From NCBI RefSeq assembly GCF_000953715.1, contig NZ_LN824141.1, positions 186,001 to 250,000 of the forward strand: a stretch of 64,000 nucleotides of DNA. Direction: 5' to 3'. Both the position numbers and the translations under genes were made by a program. Source of the DNA: Defluviitoga tunisiensis (GTDB lineage: Bacteria > Thermotogota > Thermotogae > Petrotogales > Petrotogaceae). Within the stretch, counting starts at the first letter, position 1. The number at the start of each line of letters is the position of its first letter. A model generated the notes under the pieces. That model saw nothing but the letters and a program-made list of their open reading frames with translations, had not been told where the DNA came from and did not search any database. This document shows positions 18,682 to 28,144 of the stretch, piece after piece.

Positions 18682-21093
18682 CTATAATAACTTCTTTATT
18701 CTTTTCAGGGTTCTGTTATATATTTTAGTATACATTATAGCAGAATTATCTATTAGAAATTCACGAAATGCATAACCATCAAAAACAATTTTCTCGTTAT
18801 TTAAATATTTTTTTATTAAAGTCTTTGATAACCCTTGTTGTTTTGTTAGTATTATAGGTAATCCAATAGTTTCAATGTCATAACGGGCATAATCTTCTAG
18901 TTCTGTATAGATTTTACTTTCAAGATCATCTTTTTTCTTGTCTCCAAATAAAATTCTTCCAATTTCCTGAAGCTCCTGACTTCTTCCTCTTAATAATTCT
19001 GTTGAACTTTTTAAAAGCTGTTTTCTGTTATCATTTAAATAATCTAAAGAACCACATTTAATAAGCAACTCAATGATGTTTCTATTAATGTTTTTTAGTA
19101 TTGCGAAATCAAAAAAATCTTCAACATCTTGAAATTTGCAGTTCATAAATATGTCTGCTATATTTTTACCTATGCCTTTAACAGTGTATAACGGTAAGAT
19201 AATTTGGGTCTTATCAAAATTACCATGTGGATATCTAATATCAGGCGATTTGATATCTACACCTAATATTTTAGCCTCATTAATTATATCAACGTCTAGA
19301 CCTTTTAATTTAATTAATTCTAAAAAAAAATGAGATGGATCTTTAAATTTCTTGTCCATAAGCCAATAAGAAATATGTGCATAAGCTACTGCGTGAGATT
19401 TATTAAAGGCATATTGCGAAAATTTTTCTAGCTGAGAAAACAATAAATTTGCCTGAGCATATCCTATTTTTTTGGTAGCATTATTTATAAATTTGTCTTT
19501 AAACTTACTAATCTTCTCTTTTTCTTTTTTAGACATTGCCTTCCTTAATAAATCAGATTCTTCTGGTGAGAATTCCCCTAAAATCTGTGAAAGTTTCATT
19601 ATTTGTTCTTGATAAACCAAAACACCTTTAGTCTCTGGAAAAATATCTTTCAAATAATCTGGAGCATCTTTTTCTAGATACTGATCTATCATTCCCGATT
19701 CAAGTGGACCCGGTCTGTTTATAGCCAACAATAATACCAACTCTTCAAAATTTTTTGGTTTAATCTTTTTTGAAAGCCTTTTTCCTAATCTAGAATCTAA
19801 TTGAAATATACCTTTAGTTAATCCCATTGAAAGATATGCATAATTTGAGGTATCTTCTAAATTTTCATATTCTTCCTTTGCTTCTATTTTTTTTAAAAAA
19901 GATAGTGTATCTAACGAAAGAACATCAAATTTTTCAACACCCACAAGCTTCAAATCTGACATTTCCCACTCAAGTATAGGTATACTTCTTTGTTCTAAAG
20001 GTCCAAAGGTTCTCAGATCATCATCTGATATAACTAAACCTGCTGCGTGCGTTGATTCTGCAGTTTCTAAACCTTCTAAATAGTACGCTAAGATATAGAA
20101 AATTTTTTCTTTATTGGTATAATTTGATAGTTTATTCAGGTTTTCTTTACTTCTAATTGGAGGTAATAACTGAAGGTCGGTAGAATAGCCTAGTAATTCT
20201 TCACTCTTTTTTAAAGCAGACCTAACTTTCATTGTAGAATAAGTCCGTATTTGAACAACATTATAAAATCCCATATTTCCTTGTAATGTTTTTATAAGTT
20301 CGTTTCTTCTCTCTGCATCAACGTCTATATCTATATCAGGAAGCTCATGTCTATATTCATTTAAAAATCTTTCAAATAATAATCCATATTTCAGTGGATT
20401 AACCTTAGTTATACCTAACTTATAAACTAAAAAAGAGCCAACAGCTGAGCCCCTTCCAGGTCCTATTAATATACCTTTTTGGGCGGCAGCTTCTATTATT
20501 TCTTTTACTGTTAATATATAATTCTCAACTCTTAATTTTTTAACTGTACTTAATTCATAAGCTAATCTTTTTTTCTCTATATCCGTCATTTTAATATCTT
20601 TAAAATAATCAATAAGATTTTTTTCTCTAACCCTATACTCTTTAAATGTGTATTCTTTTAAATTATAATAGGTCTCCTCATCGCCAATGAAAGCAAGCTC
20701 GTTCTGATATTTTAGCACATCTTTTACACACCATGATTCAGGATCTTTAAAAATTTTCTTTAAACCATCTATTGGATACCTTACATAAGGTAAACTTAAA
20801 TCGATCTCTTTTAAATTTAAATTGTTAATAAGTTTGTTATAATGCATTATTGCTTGCTTGATATCTTCATTATTTTTAATAAAAAACTTCTTATTATTTG
20901 TTTCGTATAAAATAATTGGCTTAATCTTGTACTTTTGACATAAATAAATAAATCTCAGCCAAGATTTAGGATGAGATTCAGATAATACTATGCATTTAAA
21001 ACCATATTTTTTGGCCAAAACAAAAAGATCTTTTATTTGAAGATAAGACTTACCTATCGATTTTGAAGTTTCTACAGGACCTAATATTTTCAA
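18682..21093 (-). CDS. dnaE: DNA polymerase III alpha subunit, short DnaE form
   Basis: This 803-residue C-family replicative polymerase has a palm with GPGRGSAVGSFLVYKLGITK and the catalytic LPDIDIDVDAERR, then AAGLVISDDD, INRPGPLESGMIDQYL, a helix-hairpin-helix region, and a short C-terminus. It is far shorter than the usual 1100-1200 aa. The N-terminal PHP domain is present in outline but has lost the HxH metal ligands, and the C-terminal OB/tau-binding region is reduced. Short DnaE proteins are known in Thermotogales, which also carry PolC. The TTG start overlaps the rluD stop. Confidence 0.9.
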   Translation of the reverse strand: MKILGPVETSKSIGKSYLQIKDLFVLAKKYGFKCIVLSESHPKSWLRFIYLCQKYKIKPIILYETNNKKFFIKNNEDIKQAIMHYNKLINNLNLKEIDLSLPYVRYPIDGLKKIFKDPESWCVKDVLKYQNELAFIGDEETYYNLKEYTFKEYRVREKNLIDYFKDIKMTDIEKKRLAYELSTVKKLRVENYILTVKEIIEAAAQKGILIGPGRGSAVGSFLVYKLGITKVNPLKYGLLFERFLNEYRHELPDIDIDVDAERRNELIKTLQGNMGFYNVVQIRTYSTMKVRSALKKSEELLGYSTDLQLLPPIRSKENLNKLSNYTNKEKIFYILAYYLEGLETAESTHAAGLVISDDDLRTFGPLEQRSIPILEWEMSDLKLVGVEKFDVLSLDTLSFLKKIEAKEEYENLEDTSNYAYLSMGLTKGIFQLDSRLGKRLSKKIKPKNFEELVLLLAINRPGPLESGMIDQYLEKDAPDYLKDIFPETKGVLVYQEQIMKLSQILGEFSPEESDLLRKAMSKKEKEKISKFKDKFINNATKKIGYAQANLLFSQLEKFSQYAFNKSHAVAYAHISYWLMDKKFKDPSHFFLELIKLKGLDVDIINEAKILGVDIKSPDIRYPHGNFDKTQIILPLYTVKGIGKNIADIFMNCKFQDVEDFFDFAILKNINRNIIELLIKCGSLDYLNDNRKQLLKSSTELLRGRSQELQEIGRILFGDKKKDDLESKIYTELEDYARYDIETIGLPIILTKQQGLSKTLIKKYLNNEKIVFDGYAFREFLIDNSAIMYTKIYNRTLKRIKKLL

Positions 21094-22058
21094 TTGCTGT
21101 CCCCCAAATCATTACTGAAATTCATTAAAACTTTTTTAAAATCTTCTGGTAAAGGAGCTAAAAACTCCATCCACTTTCCATTTCTCGGATGATAAATTCC
21201 TAGTTTCAATGCATGAAGCATTTGTCTTTCAATAGGAATTTTCACAGACTTTTCAAACTTATTTTTACCATACAATGTATCACCTACAACTGGATTTCCT
21301 ATATATTTAAAATGAACTCTTATTTGATGTGTTCTACCCGTTTCAATTTGTACCCATACTAAAGATGCAAGACTATTAAATTCCTTTAATACTTTGTAAA
21401 AAGTTACAGCTTCTCGCCCATTAAAAACAACCGCTCTTTTCTGTCTTGAAGTAGGGTGCCTTCCTAAAGGTAAAGTTATTTCACCTTCTTTTTCTTTTAA
21501 AAGACCTCTTACAATGGTTAAATAGATTTTTTTAGTTTTTCGCTCTTTAAATTGCTCAGATAAAAAACTTTTTGAATAACTGTTTTTACCTACAACCAGT
21601 ACCCCAGAAGTATCTTTGTCAAGTCTATGCACTATTCCTAGACGATTTGGATCATCTCCTATTTTATCGAAATCTTTTATATGATACATTAATGCATTAA
21701 CCAACGTTCCACTTCTAATTTTATTTGTTGGATGTACCAAAAGGCCTGCGGGCTTATTGATTACTATTATATCTTCATCTTCATATAAAATATCTAAAGG
21801 TATATTTTCTGGGGATATCGAGTCTTCTTCATTCATATGATCAGATATTTCTAAATTATCCAGACAAATTACGATTTCATCGCCTTTTTTTACAAGGTAA
21901 TGAGACTTTTTTATGCCGCCATTAACGGTAACAGCCCCACGTTTTATCAATTCTTGAATCATATTTCTAGAAACTTTTATAGGAAGCTTTTCTAAAACAA
22001 ACAAGTCCAATCTTTTTTGATCGTCCCCTTCATTTACTTTGTAAATCACTTTTTCCAT
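21090..22058 (-). CDS. rluD: RluA/RluD family 23S rRNA pseudouridine synthase
   Basis: This 322-residue enzyme isomerises specific uridines in 23S rRNA. It has an N-terminal S4 RNA-binding domain (RLDLFVLEKLPIKVSRNMIQ), then the catalytic domain with GIVHRLDKDTSGVLVVGK (catalytic Asp) and IETGRTHQIRVHFKYIG. I start it at ATG 22058, since GGAGGAG lies 5 bases upstream. A 6-residue longer frame lacks an RBS. It overlaps the lspA 3' end by 29 bases and dnaE by 4, so all are cotranscribed. RluD rather than RluC is assigned by overall pattern. Confidence 0.88.
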   Translation of the reverse strand: MEKVIYKVNEGDDQKRLDLFVLEKLPIKVSRNMIQELIKRGAVTVNGGIKKSHYLVKKGDEIVICLDNLEISDHMNEEDSISPENIPLDILYEDEDIIVINKPAGLLVHPTNKIRSGTLVNALMYHIKDFDKIGDDPNRLGIVHRLDKDTSGVLVVGKNSYSKSFLSEQFKERKTKKIYLTIVRGLLKEKEGEITLPLGRHPTSRQKRAVVFNGREAVTFYKVLKEFNSLASLVWVQIETGRTHQIRVHFKYIGNPVVGDTLYGKNKFEKSVKIPIERQMLHALKLGIYHPRNGKWMEFLAPLPEDFKKVLMNFSNDLGDSN

Positions 22059-22488
22059 GTAAACTCCTCCGAACAAGATGGTACAATAAAATTATTCCTC
22101 CAAACGTGATAAAAATGTCCGCAATATTAAATACAGTAAAATCTTGCCAAGATATTATATCAACAACATAACCTAATCTAATTCTATCAAAGATATTACC
22201 CAAGGCTCCACTGATTATGAAACACATACCTAAATCAAATGAAAAATTGAATATGTGGTTACTCCTTAAATACTGTTCCCTAAAAAAATAAAGAAATGTG
22301 ACAATAATTGTTGCTATTATTCCATGAATAAGAGCCTTGCCCCTAAAAAGTCCGAATGCAACTCCTGTATTTTCAACATAAGTTAATTCAAAAATGCCTA
22401 TTTTTATGGGATTATGAACTAAAATAGTTTCAGCTGTTTTTTTCGTTATTTGATCAAAAAATATAATAATTGGAATAAGCCAAGACAT
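22030..22488 (-). CDS. lspA: Lipoprotein signal peptidase (SPase II)
   Basis: This 152-residue four-helix membrane aspartic protease cleaves prolipoproteins after lipidation. The conserved regions are YVENTGVAFGLF, then GNIFDRIRLGYVVDII and FNIADIFITFGGI, with the catalytic pair Asp110 and Asp124. It is the first gene of a five-gene minus-strand operon. RBS AAAGGGG lies upstream of ATG 22488 and an extended -10 promoter about 50 bases before it. Confidence 0.95.
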   Translation of the reverse strand: MSWLIPIIIFFDQITKKTAETILVHNPIKIGIFELTYVENTGVAFGLFRGKALIHGIIATIIVTFLYFFREQYLRSNHIFNFSFDLGMCFIISGALGNIFDRIRLGYVVDIISWQDFTVFNIADIFITFGGIILLYHLVRRSLHGKSDLQSK

Positions 22489-22537
22489 TATCTAACCCCT
22501 TTCTCATCTATTTCATCTAAAATTATTAATTCATATG

Positions 22538-22546
22538 ATTATAACA
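22538..22546 (-). promoter_or_regulatory. Extended -10 promoter for the lspA operon
   Basis: On the minus strand TGTTATAAT forms a perfect TG-N-TATAAT extended -10, with transcription expected to start near 22531, about 40 bases before lspA. No good -35 lies at 17 bases, as is common for extended -10 sites. Confidence 0.5.
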
Positions 22547-22614
22547 TTTTAAAATAACACTTGTTTCTAATTAAAGTTAACAATTTTAATTTGTTACATG
22601 ATTTATAAGTTAAC

Positions 22615-22643
22615 TTGACATTGATAATAAATTGTGTTAAAAT
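22615..22643 (+). promoter_or_regulatory. Sigma-70-type promoter of the SAM-riboswitch transcript
   Basis: TTGACA (22615-22620), 17 bases, then TAAAAT (22638-22643) is a near-consensus housekeeping promoter. The start near 22650 is 17 bases before the first base of the SAM-I aptamer. Promoter, riboswitch and terminator are in order ahead of metY. Confidence 0.85.
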
Positions 22644-22666
22644 TTATCAAAATTAATAAATTTATA

Positions 22667-22775
22667 CCTTATCGAGAGTGGTGGAGGGACTGGCCCTGTG
22701 AAACCACGGCAACCTACATAAATAATCTTTATGTGAAGGTGCCAAATCCTGCAGAAATAATTCTGAGAGATAAGG
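22667..22775 (+). promoter_or_regulatory. SAM-I (S-box) riboswitch aptamer
   Basis: All conserved S-box segments are present: helix P1 (CCTTATC with GATAAGG), CGAGAG...GGTGGAGGGACTGGCCC, the P2 kink-turn region, TGAAACCACGGCAACC, a P3 arm of local sequence (TACATAAATAATCTTTATGT), GGTGCCAAATCCTGCAG, and the closing GAGAGATAAGG. SAM binding stabilises P1 and should favour the downstream terminator, shutting off metY-metA. The 3' strand of P1 plus GAGAGG can pair with the 5' arm of the terminator as an antiterminator. Confidence 0.96.
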
Positions 22776-22792
22776 AGAGGAAAATAAAAAAT

Positions 22793-22821
22793 AAACCTCT
22801 TCTCGTCTTAAGAAGAGGTTT
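22793..22821 (+). terminator. Riboswitch-controlled intrinsic terminator
   Basis: An 11-bp perfect stem (AAACCTCTTCT / AGAAGAGGTTT) with a 7-base loop is followed by TTTATTTTTTT. It lies 18 bases after the aptamer and 84 bases before metY, so it is the expression platform of the S-box. Confidence 0.92.
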
Positions 22822-22905
22822 TTTATTTTTTTAAAAAATGGACATAAGGTTTTTGATTTTTAAAGATTCATGCATAAAACCCCAAACTTTTAAGGAGGAA
22901 TAAAA

Positions 22906-24222
22906 ATGGCAAAAAAGAATTACAAATTTGATACTTTAATGATCCACGCCGGGTACAATTCAGATCCTACAACTGGTTCAAATGTTGTTCCCATCTATCA
23001 GACATCCTCTTATATGTTTAAAGATACTAATCATGCAGTTAGTCTCTTTTCTTTGGAAGAAAGTGGCAATATTTATACAAGAATGGAAAACCCAACCACA
23101 GAGGTTTTAGAAAAGCGAATTGCTACTTTGGAAGCAGGAGTGGGGGCCCTGGCTACTGCATCGGGTCAAGCCGCTGAAACAATATCGGTATTAAATATTA
23201 CAAAATCCGGAGACGAAATCTTGTGCAGTAGTTCTTTATATGGTGGAACATTTACATTATTCAAAAATACACTTGGAAGATTAGGAATTAAAACAATTTT
23301 TTTTGACGTTACAGACCTTGATATGTTACATAAGAAAATCTCAAAAAAAACAAAGTTAATTTACGTTGAAACCATTGGTAATCCTGAATTGTCTGTACCA
23401 GATTTTGAAAAAATAGCAAAAATAGCACATGAAAATGGGATTCCCTTAATTGTAGATAATACATTTGCCACACCATTTTTATGTAAACCTTTCGAATTTG
23501 GCGCTGATATTATAATTCATTCTCTAACTAAATATATAAATGGTCATGGTACTTGTATTGGTGGAATTATTGTAGATAGTGGCAAATTCGATTGGAACAA
23601 CGGAAAGTTTCCTGAATTAAGTGAACCAGATCCAGCATTTCACGGAGTAAACTTTTTCGAAAAATTCGGAAATAGGGCATATATTCAAAAAGCCAGGTCT
23701 CAATTTTTAAGAGACATAGGAAGTACTATTAGCCCTATTAATTCTTTTTTGATATTGCAAGGGTTAGAAACCTTAAGTTTAAGGATGCAAAGACATTGCT
23801 CAAATGCATTGCAAATAGCTCAGTACTTGCAAAATGACCCAAGGGTCAATTGGGTTATTTATCCAGGATTAGAAAATCATAAAACGCATGTAAACTCAAA
23901 AAAATATTTAAAGAATGGTTTTGGGGGGATCTTAACCTTTGGATTAAAAGGGGGATTAGAAGCAGGAAAACAATTTATAGAACACTTAGAACTCTTTCAA
24001 CATGTTGCTAATGTTGGAGATGTTAGATCTTTAGCGATTCATCCTGCTAGTACCACTCACCAACAACTAACTAAAGAAGAACAACTTGCCTCTGGGGTTA
24101 CTGAGGATATGATAAGACTATCTATAGGATTGGAAGATGTTATAGATTTAATAGAAGATATAAATCAATCCCTAACTAAAGCTACTACATTTCAAGGAGA
24201 ATTAGGAAATAAATGCCTATAA
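22906..24222 (+). CDS. metY: O-acetylhomoserine sulfhydrylase
   Basis: This 438-residue PLP enzyme of the Cys/Met metabolism family converts O-acetylhomoserine plus sulfide to homocysteine. The PLP lysine is in [14 protein letters not shown], and [15 protein letters not shown] and [14 protein letters not shown] are family blocks. The length and the extra internal loop fit MetY rather than cystathionine enzymes (~390 aa). RBS AAGGAGGA precedes ATG 22906. The gene is under the S-box and its last 10 bases overlap metA. Confidence 0.95.
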   Translation: MAKKNYKFDTLMIHAGYNSDPTTGSNVVPIYQTSSYMFKDTNHAVSLFSLEESGNIYTRMENPTTEVLEKRIATLEAGVGALATASGQAAETISVLNITKSGDEILCSSSLYGGTFTLFKNTLGRLGIKTIFFDVTDLDMLHKKISKKTKLIYVETIGNPELSVPDFEKIAKIAHENGIPLIVDNTFATPFLCKPFEFGADIIIHSLTKYINGHGTCIGGIIVDSGKFDWNNGKFPELSEPDPAFHGVNFFEKFGNRAYIQKARSQFLRDIGSTISPINSFLILQGLETLSLRMQRHCSNALQIAQYLQNDPRVNWVIYPGLENHKTHVNSKKYLKNGFGGILTFGLKGGLEAGKQFIEHLELFQHVANVGDVRSLAIHPASTTHQQLTKEEQLASGVTEDMIRLSIGLEDVIDLIEDINQSLTKATTFQGELGNKCL

Positions 24223-25130
24223 ACATACCGGCAAATTTACCAGCCGGTGAAATATTAAAAAAAGAAAATGTTTTTGTAATGTATCATGATAGGGCTATTC
24301 ATCAAGATATTAGACCTTTGGAAATTATTATTCTAAATTTGATGCCTACAAAAGTTGTCACAGAAACTCAAATTCTTAGACTTTTAGGGAATACCCCTTT
24401 GCAAGTGAAAGTAAGCTTGTTAAGAATGATCACACATAAATCTAAGAACACTTCAGAGGAGTATTTGAGTACTTTTTATACAACATTACTTGAAATTAAA
24501 TATAAAAAGTTTGACGGATTAATTATTACAGGGGCACCTGTTGAAACCTTAAACTTTGAAGATGTTGATTATTGGGAAGAATTAAAAGATGTTATGAGTT
24601 GGTCTAAAAATAATGTTTTTTCTACTCTACATATTTGTTGGGGTGCTCAGGCAGGGCTATATTTTCATTATGGTATCAATAAATACCCCGTTAATAAAAA
24701 AATATTTGGTGTTTTTGAACATACTTTAAACGATAAAAGTTGCAAATTGGTAAGAGGTTTTGATGATATATTTTGGGTTCCTCATTCAAGACATACAGAA
24801 ATCAAACGTCAGGACATAGAACCTATCCCTGATTTAAATATTATCTCTGAATCGAAGGATGCGGGCGTGTATTTAATTGAAAGAAAAGATGGAAGACAAG
24901 TTTTTGTAACAGGTCATCCAGAATACGACCCAATAATTTTGAAACATGAGTACGAAAGAGACATAAACAAAGGAATGGATATACCACTACCAAAAAATTA
25001 TTTCCCAAATGATGACCCTAATAGCAAACCTATTGTTAGATGGAGAAGCCATGCCTACCTTTTATTTAGCAACTGGTTAAATTATTATGTATATCAAGAG
25101 ACACCATATGAAATTGATAACATTAGTTAA
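24213..25130 (+). CDS. metA: Homoserine O-acyltransferase (MetA/HTS family, probably acetyltransferase)
   Basis: This 305-residue enzyme acylates homoserine, the first committed step to methionine. Its catalytic Cys is in [17 protein letters not shown], the His in VPHSRHTE, and TGHPEYDP is the family's closing motif. The N-terminus [15 protein letters not shown] is typical. Pairing with metY, which uses O-acetylhomoserine, argues for acetyl-CoA as donor even though the family is named for succinyl transfer. Its ATG lies in the metY coding end (10-base overlap), so it is coupled and controlled by the same riboswitch. Confidence 0.94.
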   Translation: MPINIPANLPAGEILKKENVFVMYHDRAIHQDIRPLEIIILNLMPTKVVTETQILRLLGNTPLQVKVSLLRMITHKSKNTSEEYLSTFYTTLLEIKYKKFDGLIITGAPVETLNFEDVDYWEELKDVMSWSKNNVFSTLHICWGAQAGLYFHYGINKYPVNKKIFGVFEHTLNDKSCKLVRGFDDIFWVPHSRHTEIKRQDIEPIPDLNIISESKDAGVYLIERKDGRQVFVTGHPEYDPIILKHEYERDINKGMDIPLPKNYFPNDDPNSKPIVRWRSHAYLLFSNWLNYYVYQETPYEIDNIS

Positions 25131-25194
25131 TTCTGTTTCACTTGTCTGCATTCATTTTTCCTTCAGTTATAAATATTATATAATTGAATAAATA

Positions 25195-25393
25195 CTTTAG
25201 AAATGAAAATTCTCTAAAAATAAAATTTTGATTTTATAATGGGTCAGGGTCAGAACCCTCACCCCTTTTCTAGCTACAAGTACCGAAAAGTTTAAAGAAA
25301 TTAAGCCTTAGTGTGTATTAATATTGAGATAATATTTTATAAAAATGATTAAATCCAAAACATAAATATAATAAGGCTTTGGAATTTTTGAAG
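25195..25393 (+). repeat. Dispersed CTTTAGAAAT element, copy B
   Basis: This 199-base copy starts CTTTAGAAATGAAAATTCTC and ends GGAATTTTTGAAG. It is the most diverged of the long copies. Its central hairpin reads CAGGGT-CAGA-ACCCT instead of AGGGC-GGA-GCCCT, so both sides of the stem have changed together. It ends 35 bases before ATG 25428 and fills most of the metA to dehydrogenase gap. No metA terminator is seen before it. Confidence 0.8.
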
Positions 25394-25427
25394 ACGGTAA
25401 ACATCAAATCTTAGGAGGAAAAATTAA

Positions 25428-26522
25428 ATGGATGGTCAATTAACCTATGGGATGGTAGGTGGAGCATTAGATTCAATGATTGGAGAATCTCATAGAAATG
25501 CTATTTTATTGGATGGAAGGGCTAAAATTGTTAGTGGTTGTTTCTCAAGAAATTTTAAAAAAACACTTCTAACTGGTCAAAAATGGAAAATAAAAAGAGA
25601 CAGACTATACAGAGATTACCAGCAAATGGTAATTGAAGAAAGTAGAAGAAAACCAAAAATAGATTTTGTGGTTATTGCAACACCCAATATTTCTCATTAT
25701 GAAATAGCTAAAGCTTTTCTAGAAAAAGGAATAAATGTTGCATGTGAAAAGCCATTAACCACAACTTTACAAGAAGCTGAACACTTGAAAAAGATAGCGA
25801 ACCAACTTGATTTATTGGTTTGTGTTACTTATTCTTATACAGCTTTTCCTGTAATTCCAATAGCAAGAAAAATAATTCGATCTGGAGAAATAGGTTCAAT
25901 AAGAATGGTAAATGCTCAATATCTTCAGGGATGGCTGGCTAAACCCCTAGAAAATGAAAATAAACAATCTAACTGGCGTTTAGATCCTTCTCAAAGTGGT
26001 TTGTCAAACACAACTGCTGATATTGGAAGTCACGTGGAAAATATGATTTCTTACTTAATAGAAAAGGATATTCAATCTTTATGTGCAAAATTAGATACAT
26101 TTGTTAAACCCAGAAAACTAGAAGACAACTCAATTGTAATGGTTAATTTTAAAGATGGTGCAAGAGGAATTTACTGCATGTCACAGATCGCAATGGGAGA
26201 AAAAAATAACTTTAATTTTTCAATTTATGGTTCTAAAGGAAGTTTAAAATGGAGCTATGAACATGCTAATACATTAAATATAATATTTGAAGATTCTTAT
26301 AAACTAATAAAAAAGGAAGATAAAATTTTAGATGGGACTAATGAAGGTTTTAAAAATCTATATTCACTTTTCATTACTGACTTAATAAATAAAAAAAATG
26401 GCAAAAAAATCACTAATTCTAATGCTCATTTTCAAAGTATTAATTCTGGTGTAAGAGGTATGAAATTTATAGAAAAATGTCTAGAAAGTAATAAAAAAGG
26501 TACATGGGTAAAATTTAATTAG
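25428..26522 (+). CDS. Gfo/Idh/MocA family oxidoreductase, first of a tandem pair
   Basis: This 364-residue NAD(P)-dependent dehydrogenase probably acts on a sugar, inositol or related polyol. The N-terminal Rossmann fold begins LTYGMVGGALDSMIGESHR. The family motif EKP is in NVACEKPLTTTLQEAE, and DIGSHVENMISYL carries the probable catalytic His region. The C-terminal domain is shorter than in the next gene. RBS TAGGAGGA precedes ATG 25428. Together with the paralogue 13 bases downstream it forms a two-gene unit. The substrate is unknown. Confidence 0.85.
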   Translation: MDGQLTYGMVGGALDSMIGESHRNAILLDGRAKIVSGCFSRNFKKTLLTGQKWKIKRDRLYRDYQQMVIEESRRKPKIDFVVIATPNISHYEIAKAFLEKGINVACEKPLTTTLQEAEHLKKIANQLDLLVCVTYSYTAFPVIPIARKIIRSGEIGSIRMVNAQYLQGWLAKPLENENKQSNWRLDPSQSGLSNTTADIGSHVENMISYLIEKDIQSLCAKLDTFVKPRKLEDNSIVMVNFKDGARGIYCMSQIAMGEKNNFNFSIYGSKGSLKWSYEHANTLNIIFEDSYKLIKKEDKILDGTNEGFKNLYSLFITDLINKKNGKKITNSNAHFQSINSGVRGMKFIEKCLESNKKGTWVKFN

Positions 26523-26535
26523 AGGAGGAAATAAT

Positions 26536-27681
26536 ATGACTAAAAAGCTTACTTACGGTATGGTTGGGGGAGGTAAGGGATCCCAAATTGGCACTATTCA
26601 TAGAAAAGCTTTAAATCTCCATGGCAAGGTAGAACTAGTTGCTGGATCTTTTTCAAGAAATTTTAAAAATACCTTGATTACTGGTAGAGAACTAAAGTTA
26701 GATGAAAAAAGGCTGTACAATAATTACGTAGAAATGGCAGAAAAAGAGAGTAAACGAAATGATAAAATTGATTTTGTTGTGATAGTAACGCCTAATAATT
26801 CCCATTACGATATAGCAAAAAGCTTTCTAGAAAATGGGATAAATGTTATGTGTGAAAAACCTTTAACAGTAACATTGAACCAAGCCTTAGAATTGCAAAA
26901 ATTAGCAAACAAAAATAACTTACTTTTTGCGGTTTCTTACGCATATACTGGTTACTCAATGATTAGATATGCAAGAGAATTAGTTAAAAGCGGTAAAATA
27001 GGTGAGGTAAGATTTGTCAATTCTCAATATATAAGCGAATGGATGGCAAAAGTTCCCTTTATAGGAAAAGTTCCTCGTCATGAATGGAGATCTGATCCTG
27101 ATATTTCTGGTTTATCAAATTGCGTTGCTGACATAGGAGTTCATGTAGAAAATTTGATTTCTTATGTAACTAATCTTAAAATCCATTCTTTATGCGCCCG
27201 AATGGATAAATTTATAGAAAAAGATAGACTAGACGATAATGCCTCTATTCTTGTAAACTACGACAATAATTCAAAAGGCATATATTGGACTTCACAAATC
27301 ACTATTGGTCATGAAAATAACCTAAATTTTGGTATATACGGTACAAAAGGTTCTATAGAATGGTCTCAAGAGCGTGCAAATTATTTAAGGTTATCAACAA
27401 TTGATGAGCCCTTTAAAATAATATCTAGAGGAAATGATAAAGTAAGTGATCATATAAAAGATGAATATGTAGCCCCCGGGGGACATCAAGAAGGATATGT
27501 TGAGGCATTTGCTAGAATTTATGATAAATTTGTTGACGCTATATATAAAAGAAAACAAGGTGAAATTCTTACGCCTTCAGACATCGATTTTCCTACGGTA
27601 GAAGATGGTGTTCAAGGGATGCGTTTCGTAGAAAAATGTTTGGAAAGTTCAAACCAAGGTGGTGTGTGGGTTAATTTTTAA
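26536..27681 (+). CDS. Gfo/Idh/MocA family oxidoreductase, second of a tandem pair
   Basis: This 381-residue paralogue of the preceding protein has the same layout: LTYGMVGGGKGSQIGTIHR with a fuller glycine-rich loop, VMCEKPLTVTLNQALEL, and VADIGVHVENLISYV. It keeps a C-terminal segment (APGGHQEGYVEAFARIYDKF) that is much reduced in the first gene. The two probably act on related sugars or form a hetero-oligomer. RBS AGAGGAGG lies 7 bases before ATG 26536. No nearby transporter or kinase shows the substrate. Confidence 0.87.
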   Translation: MTKKLTYGMVGGGKGSQIGTIHRKALNLHGKVELVAGSFSRNFKNTLITGRELKLDEKRLYNNYVEMAEKESKRNDKIDFVVIVTPNNSHYDIAKSFLENGINVMCEKPLTVTLNQALELQKLANKNNLLFAVSYAYTGYSMIRYARELVKSGKIGEVRFVNSQYISEWMAKVPFIGKVPRHEWRSDPDISGLSNCVADIGVHVENLISYVTNLKIHSLCARMDKFIEKDRLDDNASILVNYDNNSKGIYWTSQITIGHENNLNFGIYGTKGSIEWSQERANYLRLSTIDEPFKIISRGNDKVSDHIKDEYVAPGGHQEGYVEAFARIYDKFVDAIYKRKQGEILTPSDIDFPTVEDGVQGMRFVEKCLESSNQGGVWVNF

Positions 27682-27708
27682 TCACCATTTTATATTCTTC
27701 AACAAATT

Positions 27709-27737
27709 ATACTTATTACTTATAAAGTAATAAGTAT
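27709..27737. terminator. Perfect 13-bp hairpin after the dehydrogenase pair
   Basis: ATACTTATTACTT and AAGTAATAAGTAT form a perfect stem with a 3-base loop, 28 bases after the stop at 27681. The stem is AT-rich and there is no U-tract, so it is a weak terminator candidate. It could also be an mRNA 3'-end stabiliser or a protein site. Confidence 0.35.
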
Positions 27738-27911
27738 ATAAAAAGTAATATATTTTTCAGATTTTTTTAAACCAATATATTTAAAAATATGATAGAATGT
27801 TTAAAATTTTGCTGATTTCGCAAGTGATTTTTTTAACTTATTCGCTACTTAATAAATAGGCACACCTTCAAATAAGACTTTAAAATTTTTAAAATGAGGT
27901 TTAGATAAGGT

Positions 27912-28106
27912 CTTTAGAAATGAAGATTTTTTAAAAGTAAGCGTTTGAATTTATAACGGGTCAAGGGCGGAGCCCTCCCCCTGCCTCGGTACAAGTACCA
28001 AAAAAGTCAAAAAATTTAGAATTAGTAAGGATTAGAACTGAGAAGATATTTTGTAATAAAATCAATTCTAAAACATATATATAATAATGATTTAGAATTT
28101 CTAAAG
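27912..28106 (+). repeat. Dispersed CTTTAGAAAT element, copy C
   Basis: This 195-base copy has the cleanest ends: CTTTAGAAAT at the start and ATTTCTAAAG at the end form a perfect 10-bp inverted repeat. The centre has AGGGC-GGA-GCCCT (27964-27976), then GTACAAGTAC and the TCAATTCTAAAACATATATA block. It ends 39 bases before the hydC start. The rest of the 463-base gap (27682-27911) holds only the 13-bp hairpin and AT-rich sequence. Confidence 0.88.
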
Positions 28107-28144
28107 TGAGTACATACCTACTTTCTTAAGGAGGAAAACTGTTA

